This document shows positions 31,269 to 40,300 of a stretch of 64,000 bases of DNA, piece after piece. The position numbers and the translations under genes were made by a program. The first letter of the stretch is position 1. Each line of letters opens with the position of its first letter. Source of the stretch: Caecitellus pseudoparvulus (taxonomy: Eukaryota; Bigyra: Bicosoecida); the NCBI GenBank assembly GCA_965644315.1, contig CBFFRQ010000073.1:1-64000 (forward strand), given 5' to 3'. The notes under the pieces are model-generated. The model was not told the origin of the DNA, ran no database searches, and saw only the letters and a program-made list of their open reading frames with translations.

Positions 31269-33434
31269 ATGCAAGTCAACTTGCCAGAGTGGGACGACGA
31301 ACGCAGCTCAGATGAAGGTCGGGGTCCGTCTCCAATTTCACCTGCCTCTCTCACTCCTGACGAAGCTCCGGAGGCACCACTGCATGACCACCTCGTGGAT
31401 GTGCCTTGCCGCCCGCAACCACACACCCTTACGGTGACACTATCACCGGGATTGACTACTGTGCGGGCAGACGAGGGCGAAGCTGATGATCGACCCGGTA
31501 TTGGCTCCCAGGCAGCTCCGCAACGGGACCGTGCCACTCCTCCAGACGAAAGCGACGTCCCGCTCCCTCGCTTTGTGAGCAGCCTCTCGGCGTCGCAAGC
31601 TGCTGAGGAAGACGGTGCTGCCAGTCAACAAGACGCAGTACTGGCTACCCTGGACAGTCTTATGCTGGCTGCCGTAGGGCCGAGTTCGCAGTCCCAGGAT
31701 TCAGTGGCAGCACCCCCCCACACAGTGACGCTGGACCTGTCCGCAGCGCTCTCGGCTCGAGCATCAGAACGGCCTGGCCCGCCCTCCCCTACCCTACCAT
31801 CCTTGCCCTCTCAAGAGCTCGTGCAGTGGACACAGAACATGCAAGGCCCGGCCCACACCCCAGGGGGGGGGGTGACGCAGGCTCTACAGCGGCTGCGCAG
31901 GCGGCCTTCCCACCGCAGCCGCATGCATTCCCCAGGCAGCGTGCACAGTCGTCTGTCAACAAAGTCGCAGCTCTCAACAGCTTCCTCTGTTTCACACCAC
32001 GCGAAGGCGTGGAATGCAGGGGTACGGGGGGGGGCCACGGCCGCCATTAGCGGAGGTGGCGGTGCGACTGCACGCCTAGCGCCGACACACCCGCCCAGTG
32101 TGCCCCTCGTCAATGGCAGGCTTGCATGGCGCCGCAAGGCAAAGAGCTCTGGATACGGCCAGAAGCCTGCTGCGTCCCACGCACGCGCCAGCCGCGCCTC
32201 AGCGAGCAACCTTGGTCCGCCAAACGCTCCTCCCCAGGACAGTAGCTCCGCTGCCCCAAGGCAGGACCCGCTGCCCCGCCGTCGTCTGCTGGACAGCTTG
32301 CTACAGCACTTGCGCCGGTCTGGCTGCGTCAGCATGGCAGATGCTCGGCGATCGGCCTTGTTGCTGGTCTCTGACGCGGCAGCTCTGCATGCCGCCGAGG
32401 CCGCCGTGGTGCGGGGCGTTCAGCCTGCCCGGGTGGCCAGCGTCCTGGCCGCGGGACTGAGCGGCGATAGCACAACTGCCGCATCCCAGCACAGCTACAT
32501 TTCCCACTTGCCCGATGCCGAGGTCCGGGCGCGCCTGCAGCGCCTCATGCACGGCACCAGCCAGCCTGCTGACCAGGAGGTTGACGGCAGCTCCGAGCTC
32601 AGTTCGACCGCCTCCAGCAGTGCTTCAGTACCGCAGCAGCAGCCCAGCAAAGACCCCACCCTGGAGCCAGGCGCCATGGTGGATCTGGATGACGCCAGTG
32701 ACGACGCCAGCTCTGCGGATGCCAGCCAGCAACCCACGCCAGCATTCATGGACACACCCCGTAGTGCACCTGTCTTTGGAAGAGCCAGCAGCGTAGAGGG
32801 TGGTGTGCGCGGCAGGGGCCAGGGTCGCCGCCCTCCGCGAGTGCCGGCACGGCAGGTTTCCACTGACACGCACTACTCTGCGCTGTCAGCGGTGGCCGCG
32901 GCGGCGTCCGTATCAGGCGGGTTGCCTGGTGGGCGCACCCGCCGCACGGCATCCACTGGAGCTGGAAGCGTGACTTCGTTTACAGCCGCCCCACTGCGAT
33001 CGTCCGGCAGCCGGCTTCAGCAGGCGTCCAGTGACATCAGCTCTGCCTCAGCACGGCGTGCACCAGGCAGCAGTTTATCGACACCCCGGGATCCACCAGA
33101 ATCGGTGCGGACACCCACGTCCAGCGCCCAGGAGGCGGACTTGGACTCGTCCTCCACCCAAACGTCTCCGTCCCGTGCAACGGGCAAGGCCTCCTCTCCG
33201 CAAGCTGCTGCGGAAGTACTGCATGAGGTCCCGGAAGACTTCCCGCCCTCCCCTGCCACGTCCGTTCATGGTGAGGCACAGCCGTCCCCACCCACCCCTC
33301 TGGATGAGCCACCCGCGCCGTCTGGTGGGACGGAAGCCCCACCTTCCAAGCCATCTGTCGCAGAGGAGGCGCCCTCCCGAGGCTGCTGTGCATGGTGGCC
33401 GTGGAAGCGCCAGGGCTCAGCGACGTCTGCCTGA
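31269..33434 (+). CDS. Ser/Ala/Pro-rich low-complexity protein of unknown function
   Basis: One exon, 721 residues starting MQVNLPEWDDERSSDEGRGP. Most is disordered, with Ser/Thr-Pro sites (SPISPASLTPDE, VRTPTSSAQE). One ordered island at residues ~340-425 is helical: LLDSLLQHLRRSGCVSMADA, ALHAAEAAVVRGVQPARVA, VRARLQRLMHG. The very end is RGCCAWWPWKRQGSATSA: paired cysteines beside Trp and Lys/Arg suggest palmitoylation and membrane attachment. No family recognised. The even amino-acid composition and absence of stops over 2.1 kb support coding. Its stop lies 96 nt from the convergent MFSD5-like stop. Confidence 0.6.
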   Translation: MQVNLPEWDDERSSDEGRGPSPISPASLTPDEAPEAPLHDHLVDVPCRPQPHTLTVTLSPGLTTVRADEGEADDRPGIGSQAAPQRDRATPPDESDVPLPRFVSSLSASQAAEEDGAASQQDAVLATLDSLMLAAVGPSSQSQDSVAAPPHTVTLDLSAALSARASERPGPPSPTLPSLPSQELVQWTQNMQGPAHTPGGGVTQALQRLRRRPSHRSRMHSPGSVHSRLSTKSQLSTASSVSHHAKAWNAGVRGGATAAISGGGGATARLAPTHPPSVPLVNGRLAWRRKAKSSGYGQKPAASHARASRASASNLGPPNAPPQDSSSAAPRQDPLPRRRLLDSLLQHLRRSGCVSMADARRSALLLVSDAAALHAAEAAVVRGVQPARVASVLAAGLSGDSTTAASQHSYISHLPDAEVRARLQRLMHGTSQPADQEVDGSSELSSTASSSASVPQQQPSKDPTLEPGAMVDLDDASDDASSADASQQPTPAFMDTPRSAPVFGRASSVEGGVRGRGQGRRPPRVPARQVSTDTHYSALSAVAAAASVSGGLPGGRTRRTASTGAGSVTSFTAAPLRSSGSRLQQASSDISSASARRAPGSSLSTPRDPPESVRTPTSSAQEADLDSSSTQTSPSRATGKASSPQAAAEVLHEVPEDFPPSPATSVHGEAQPSPPTPLDEPPAPSGGTEAPPSKPSVAEEAPSRGCCAWWPWKRQGSATSA

Positions 33435-33530
33435 GCCAAGTTCTGCTGAGTGGAGCAGTGTGAGCTGACTGCAAGGCACCACACTTTGCACGAGCGCACC
33501 TCACACAAGCACGTCAGAACTGCATTGGGC

Positions 33531-35339
33531 CTATGCCTCCGGCGTCTCCTTCTCCACCTCGGTCTCGCCGTCACTCTCTCCGTCTTCCCGCGCTGCAGCC
33601 GCCGCTGTGGCGATGGACTTACCAGTGCCCGAGCGTGTGAGGGCGCTCAGGTGGTTTTGGGCCAGGGTCGCGCACAGCATGCAGGCTGAGCAGACAGTGA
33701 AGACGGCTGTGGAGGAAAACTTGCCAATGTTCACGAGCACCAGCATGACGACGATGTTGAGGCCGACACGGAAGATGTTCATGAGCGTGGAGCGAATCTC
33801 CTCTGGCACGTGCTCCGAGCGCTGGATGCCGACGAGGGGGAAGTACAGCCCACACACCACCTCGAAGCCGCAAAAGGCCAAGAGCAATACATGGGGACTG
33901 CCCGCCACGAAGATGGGCGCAGTGAGCAGCATCGTGGCTGCTGCGAAGGCCAGCGTCGCCAGGTCTTCCACACGCAGGGATTTCAGGAGCGGGGCGACGG
34001 ACCGCGAGCCCAGCATAATGCATGCCATGAAGGAAGCGAAGATGAGGCCGTGTGGGACGAGCTCGGCGTCCACGTCCGCATCAGGGTCGGACGCAAGCAA
34101 TGCGGACTTGGCAGCGCCCTCCAGCGCAGGCGTCCACATGAACACGAAGATGAACATGGCCCCCTCGTACAAGGACTGAATGATGGCAAGCATGGCGATC
34201 TTCTGGTCTGCGGTGGGGTGGGCGGAGAAGTAGCGGCACGCGGTGCAGCAGGTGCTGCAGGCATCGCGGCGCCAGCGCTGGGCACGCACTGCTGGCGATG
34301 GCTTGCAGGCCAGCCTTGAAGCCGGAAATGGCCCCACTGAAAGAAGTAGCCCCCACTGAGGCAGTGCCAGTGTTCTCTTCCCAGGTGAAAGTGACGAGGG
34401 CCAAGACGCCCACCAGGACAAGAGAGGCCAGGTCGAATGGGGCCACAGGCCCGGCAACCTGGTTTGCCAAGGAGGCCAGCAGTCCAGCCAAGATGGCAGC
34501 GACTCCAGAGCTGAAAGTCATCAGGGTGAAGGTCTGGTTCAGCCACTCCTTGGGGTACACGGCCTTGTTGTGTGCGCTGACCATCCACGACTCAAAGGAC
34601 TGCGCAGGGGTGGGCACACGCGAACGGGCGGCGGTGGTGGATGGTTCCCCGCTGGCGTCTCGCATGGCACTCACGGAGGACAAGATGGAGGTGGCGATGC
34701 CGCCCAAGATGCGACCGAGCATGAGAACGTGGAAGTTGTTGAAGTGCTTGGTGATGCAGGACGCCATGTAGAACACCGCAAACAGCTTGCAGTTCAGCGC
34801 CCGTCCAAACTTGTCACCCAAGCCAGCCACGACTGTCCCAAGCATCAGACTCGCACCAAAGCCAGCAATGAACTGAGCAACGTGCGCGAGTGCAACGGTG
34901 GGTTTGGGCAAGGCTGCCTGCAGTGCCCTCGCTCCCGTGGCAGCCGAAAGCGGCGCTAGCTGGCAGACGTTTCAATGTGAAACGCCTGGCACCCACTCCA
35001 AACTGTTACTCACCAGAATGCCAATGTCCTCCTGACTGAAGCCGTACGTCGCATACAAAGCATACACGTACGGTCCCTGTGAAACAAGAGCGGCAGCGGG
35101 GCAGGGTCCGTGCTCTCAGCAACGGCTTGCAGTTTGCAAAGGCGGCGCACCTGGAGCCAGTCAGAAAGGGATGCAAGGAAGTACACAGCCAGGAAACTGC
35201 GTTGGAACTTCTTGAAGTCATCTGTCGTCGTATCTGAGGACGTGCCACGGTTCTGTGCGTACACGACGCCGGCACAGGCCATGGCAAGGGCGCCAAACAC
35301 GACGAGGTAGAACCCCGTGTCGCTTCCACTGGACAGCAT
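33531..35339 (-). CDS. MFSD5/MOT2-like molybdate-anion transporter
   Basis: Five exons: 35339-35151, 35076-35014, 34872-34675, 34599-34290 and 34207-33531, 478 residues. Conserved family points: FQRSFLAVYFLASLSDWLQG, YVYALYATYGFSQEDIGIL, FGASLMLGTVVAGLGDKFGR, MLGRILGGIATSIL-SSSFESWM, PKEWLNQTF and FIFVFMWTPALEGA, then CGLYFPLVGIQRSEHVPEEI. It is a 12-helix major facilitator. Plant and algal relatives take up molybdate with high affinity; human MFSD5 function is less clear. The intron at 34674-34600 is 75 nt, without a stop, so a naive reading inserts 25 residues into helix 4-5 that relatives lack. The C-terminus is acidic. Confidence 0.88.
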
Positions 35340-35601
35340 GCTGAACGGCTGTTCAAACTGGGCCACAACCTGCGCACCACGGCACAGCACAAGCAGGAAA
35401 GTGCGAGCTGGCGCTTGCAGGCAAAACACACTTTCTCTGCTGTAGTGCACAGCAGGGGAGTTTTTGTGACTGCACCTTGAATTGCCACAGTCTCGCGCCA
35501 GGTCCGCTACACAGCTGTACCAAGCCAGGGTCCGCGGAGCGTGCCCTTCTCGCTCAAAGCCTTGTACGAGCTTGCATTAGTGCATCGGGCTGCTGATACT
35601 A

Positions 35602-36306
35602 ATGGCCAAGGAGAGCCTGTGGTCTGAAACGTGGCCCCTGATCAAGGCGCTGGCTCTGGTGGGCATGACGCAGGCCTACGTTGGCGAAATCACCGTGGTG
35701 CGGAAATCACTTCCCAACACATCGCGCTTGCTGCGCTCCGCTGGCCAACGTGTATCGCCCACAACGTCGCAGAGCCAAGGGCCATCCATGCTACCAACGC
35801 TGCAGCAGACTGGTGACATTCTGTTTGTCGACAAGCTTTCACCTCGCTGGCGCCCCATCCAGCGTGACGAAATCGTGGTGGCTGCGTCCCCCCACAAACT
35901 AGGCGAGGCCGTCTGCAAGCGTGTACTGGCCTTGGTGAGCCCTTCACACACAGCACGCGACACCGACTTCAACCTGCATTCTGCTGCACCTGTTGTGGTC
36001 CTTCACAGGAGGGCGACGTTGTCACAGTTGGCGGGTCCAGCATGAGAGTGCGGGTGAGAGCTGCTGACTCGCGCGCCTCCCAGCCCGCCATGCCGCGGCA
36101 CCACTTTGGCTAACAACGGCCCGCAGATCCCCCCTGGACACGTTTGGCTGGAGGGTGACAACAAAAGCAACAGCACAGACTCTCGGAAGTATGGGCCTGT
36201 ACCGCTGGCGCTGGTCAAGGGCCGCGTCATCGGTCGCATGTGGCCTCCCCAAGATGCCTGCTGGTTTGGGCCTTCCAGCCCAGAGCCCTTGCAGGCTGAG
36301 CGGTGA
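35602..36306 (+). CDS. IMP1: Mitochondrial inner membrane protease subunit 1
   Basis: Exons 35602-35934, 36009-36053 and 36127-36306 give 185 residues, the normal size for IMP1/IMMP1L. An S26 signal peptidase fold with catalytic Ser62 in GPSMLPTL, then [12 protein letters not shown], the catalytic Lys106 in AVCKRVLAL, and the C-terminal box [20 protein letters not shown] followed by [13 protein letters not shown]. An N-terminal segment ([18 protein letters not shown]) would anchor it in the inner membrane facing the intermembrane space. IMP1 removes sorting signals from intermembrane-space proteins. Divergent from the transporter gene, 262 nt apart. Confidence 0.94.
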
Positions 36307-36469
36307 GCAGAGGACCTGCACAGCGAAGGACCCGTGCAGGCTCTGGGGCCAGTGGTGGGAAAGACGGGCACCCCCCCGTGCCCACGGCGCGCCAGGCAGG
36401 CATCGCCACGACCTCCACATAATGAAGACATGCATGGCACTTTGAGGGCCAGGCTTGGCGCTGGGCAGA

Positions 36470-36991
36470 CTAGTCGTACTGCTGCCGCAGCACCATCTCT
36501 TCCTCGCTCCGCCACACGCGGAAATCTTCACCGACGCCACTCTGGCCATTCATGCGCTGGTGCTTCACCCTGTCCTTTGCAGACACCTTGTCCTTCTTCG
36601 GTCCAGATTTGGAGACTGCTGCAGCCGCCGCTGCGGCGGCCGTGGCAGCTTCGGCGGCGGACGCTTGCAGCTCCGACCTGCGGCTGGACTTGGCACGGTG
36701 CGCATTTGAGGAAGGTTCCGGCTCAGGTGCGGGAAGTTCACGTTTTCTGACATTGGAGGCCAGCTTGTATCCGGCTCCTGTTCCGTCCTCCTTGTCCCTC
36801 GCAGCATCCACGTGGGTGGACTTCAAGAATGCAGGGCCACCAGCGTCATCTGCAGCATCCAGCAAGTCTGCCGCTGTAGGCAGCACGGGGCTACCTTTTC
36901 GGCCAGATTCCTTTTTGTTTGGGCACGAGGCTGGGCTGTGTATTGAGCCTTCGCTATCGCTGCTGTCTGAGGAGTATGCCACAAGCGCCAT
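36470..36991 (-). CDS. Small acidic/basic nuclear-type protein with conserved C-terminal motif
   Basis: One exon, 173 residues. It starts MALVAYSSDSSDSEGS, reminiscent of the PRCC (mitotic checkpoint/splicing) start MSLVAYASSDE, and ends with GQSGVGEDFRVWRSEEEMVL and RQQYD, a motif that looks strongly conserved but that I cannot tie to a named domain. A poly-Ala tract and Lys-rich KSGPKKDKVSAKDRVKHQR lie between. The basic cluster suggests a nuclear location. I am confident it is a gene, not of its function. Confidence 0.6.
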   Translation of the reverse strand: MALVAYSSDSSDSEGSIHSPASCPNKKESGRKGSPVLPTAADLLDAADDAGGPAFLKSTHVDAARDKEDGTGAGYKLASNVRKRELPAPEPEPSSNAHRAKSSRRSELQASAAEAATAAAAAAAAVSKSGPKKDKVSAKDRVKHQRMNGQSGVGEDFRVWRSEEEMVLRQQYD

Positions 36992-37376
36992 TTCGGACGA
37001 GTTTCATGCGCGTTTCGGCTTCGCATGGCAGCCGGTAGGAGCGCGTGTGGGGAGTGTGATGCCCGATTCGGGCGTGGTGTATTAATTGTCCGTGGGAATG
37101 GGCAGTGCTGGCTGTGCAGTTGCGCGGGTGGCCCTCATGCCTTGGCAAGGGGCTCTCTACATGTGCGCTCCAGCTCCACAGCATTTGCACGATGACTGTA
37201 ACTTCCAACTTCCTCCAAATGCAAACCCAATCACTTGCAGGTTGGCTGAAACGCGCGCTGACCACTTGCTTGTGGAAGGGTCCCAGTCAAGTGGGCGGCT
37301 CGTTGGGCGAGCGGTCGTGTGTCGCAGACGCAACACGCCTTGCCACCCTCTCTCCACGGGAACCCTGCACCTCAGT
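36992..37376. other. Divergent promoter region before the TIR gene
   Basis: The TIR-gene frame stays open back to 37086 with an ATG at 37098, but the encoded segment has no recognisable features, and a 385-nt divergent promoter would match the spacing of neighbouring gene pairs. I treat it as upstream DNA with the longer N-terminus as an alternative. Confidence 0.4.
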
Positions 37377-40300
37377 ATGGACGGGGCAAGCGTGTACAGG
37401 GAGCCTGACCAGGGTCTGGTTTTTCATCCCGCAGCGTCAGCTGGACACGCACCCTGTCCCGCGTTTGTCGATGCCACCGCCGTTTGCCAGGGTTGCGGGT
37501 TCTTAGGAGGGCTGGTCTTCATGACCGGCCTGGGCGTGAAGGTCTGCCCCATGTGCGCCTGGGCGATGCCAGCGCAGGGGGCTGGCCCCAGTGTGTACCT
37601 CGGAGCATTTCATCCCACCGCGGGTGGCCTCACCATATTTCTATCGTACGGGCATGACGGGCTGACAGACGTGTCCCGCCACCTCACGAGAGTGTTGAAG
37701 AAGCGGGGGCACTCCGTGTGGTTCGACGAGACGTCCCTAACGTCAGGCTGCGACTGGGCGCGAGAGATGGCGGCAGGCCTCTCCAATGCGCGCGCTGCAG
37801 GCCCCCGAGGGCGCGTCATCGCCATGCTGGCCCAGCACGGCTTCCGGCGCAAGGATGGCATGGCCCAGGGGTACTGCCACCGGGAGGTGGCGGAAGCCTG
37901 CCAGACCATGCCTCAGTACCTCCTGCCCATCATGCTGGAAGACATGGAGCCGCCTGCCTGCCTGCGCTCCATGCAAGCCCACTTCTTCGACATGCGGGGT
38001 GTCCTGACGGCGCGAGCATCACCCCCTCACCCCAAAGCCTCCCCCCCTTGGGGTGGCGGCGGTCTGACCCCCGAGGAGTGGCAGGCCTTCCTGACCAGGG
38101 ATCCAGGCATGATCACTGCCGTGAATTCCATCGTGTCCATGCTGGAGACAGGCCACTTTGGCCCGCCACTGGTCCCTGAATCCCTGTGGTGTGAAATGGC
38201 AGCAGGGACAGGAGCTGCTGCAGCGGGTGCGGGGGCAGCTGCGGCGGCAGAGGCCGCGGAGCTGGAAGGGGCCAAGGAGAAGCCAAGAATCTTCATTTCC
38301 TGCGACTCCAAGGCTGCTGCTGTCGGGCAGTACATCGCTACCTACCTTCACGGCGCTGACTATGAAGTGGCCTTCGATGCCGAGGTGGCTTCGTGGGGTG
38401 ACGAGCGGGGGCAGGCCTTTCGTGAGGTGCGGCGGGCATACTTGAAGTCGGCTATTTTTTGGACGGCAGGCAAGACCAACAGCTGGGGCGCGTATAAAGC
38501 TCGGCGGGACGAGCTGCTGGGCGCAGCGTCCGCTGAAGCCCGGGGAGGAGGAGGGGACCCAACACCCACCGGCGTGTCAGGATCCCCCCTTGCTGCCGAC
38601 GACGCAGATGACACGGGGGCAGCTGTGCGACAGGGCTCCACCAAGGCCTGTGAGGCGCCAGTGACCAAGCCTGGCAAGTGCCTCTTCATCATGACTCGCG
38701 ACTCTGTCCTCAGGTCCGAGGCGCCGGGTTCCAACAAGTCCGGGCAGTGCAAGGACGAGTTTGACCTGGCCTTCTCCAAGGGCATCTCCTTCATCCCCTT
38801 GAAAGCGGAGGAGTGCACGGCCCCACTCTCCATCGTCGGATTGCAGTACCTGTCGCTGTCGCGGGCTGTGGAGCGGGACGCCGCTGGCGCGCTGGTGGTG
38901 AAGGAAGAGGCGTTCGCCGCCGTGCTGCCGCAAATCTTGAAAGGCCTCACCGGCTCCCTCGCCTCCGAAGGTGAGCAACTGGTGAAGTCCAACCGCATCA
39001 GGCGCGGCTTGCAGCCATGCGACTACAAGGCGTACTTGGAGCAGTGCTTGGGGCGCATGTTCTTCCCACCCCCCTCGTGTGTGAGCCGCGCCGAAGAGTG
39101 GCTTGCGGCCGCCTCTGCACGGGCGAAGAGCGTCGTGGCTAGCTCCACAAGCAGTGCCTCGATTCTCCGTGGTGCGAGCGTGATGGTGGTGCAGGGGCCA
39201 GTGGGGACCGGCAAGACCGCCTTCGTGCGGCACCTGGCTGACGAGTGGGGCGCCGTGCGTGCACAGCACATTGCTGCAGAGGGGGATGACGCCAAGCTGT
39301 CTGCGCTGCGGGCCATCTCCAGCATTGCATACCAGCTCACGCGGGCCTTCCCGTCCCTGACTGAGATGCTACTCAAGGACTCCTTCTTGGAGAAGCGCCT
39401 ACCGACGCTGACGGCCAGGCGGTGGTTTAAAGACCTCTTCATTGAGAAGCTGCAGCAAGCGGTCGTGTGGGAGCCACTCGGTGAGGGCAAGGAGCCCCCT
39501 CTTGTCATCGTCATGGTGGACGGCGTGGACTTGATGGTGGATGCTGACAGCGAGGACAAGGTGAACACCTTCTTGGAGTGCTTGATGCAGTTCGCCGAGG
39601 ACATGCCAGCCAACGTCGCATTCCTGCTCACTTGCCGCAGCACGTCCTATTGCGACCCACACTTTGGTACGCTGGAGTCTTTGCTGGCAAGGCTGCACAC
39701 CAAGGGCGCCGCAACGTCCATGCTGCCGATGATGGACCCAGCCGGTGCGAGTGAGCGGGAGGACTGCATTCGCAAGTACCTCAGGGATGCCCTTCCGAAG
39801 GCGGTGCCCCCTCCCGCCCCGACGGATGGTGGTGGTCTGGCTCTAGGAAGCCATGGGACACCCACACCAGACCCATTGTCGAGGCAGGAGCAGGGCTCAA
39901 GCCTCACGCGAGAACGGCGCCAGAGCTCTGTGCTGGCCGAGCTGGGCGTTGGAGCCTCAAGCATGCTCGAGGCAGACGGTCCTTGGGCTTCGCAGGTTGC
40001 CAAGGCCACCGACTGCATCGTGCAGCGCTCGGAGGGCGTCTTTTTGTACGCTGTTCAGATCATCAGAGACCTCAAGTCCGGAACAAATCTTTCCCTCAGC
40101 CGCCCTGAAGACTTCCCTTGGGGCCTCCAGAACATGCACCGGGTACTGCTGACACAGGCATTCAAGCCAGAGGACAAACTCAGCGAGACCCTGAGCGGCA
40201 AAGTACTTGCAGTGCTGGGCGCCACTCGAGAGCCCATGAAGCTGCAGCAGCTGGCGAAGATTCTTGGGACGAAACTCAGCGACGTTGATCATGCTGTGTC

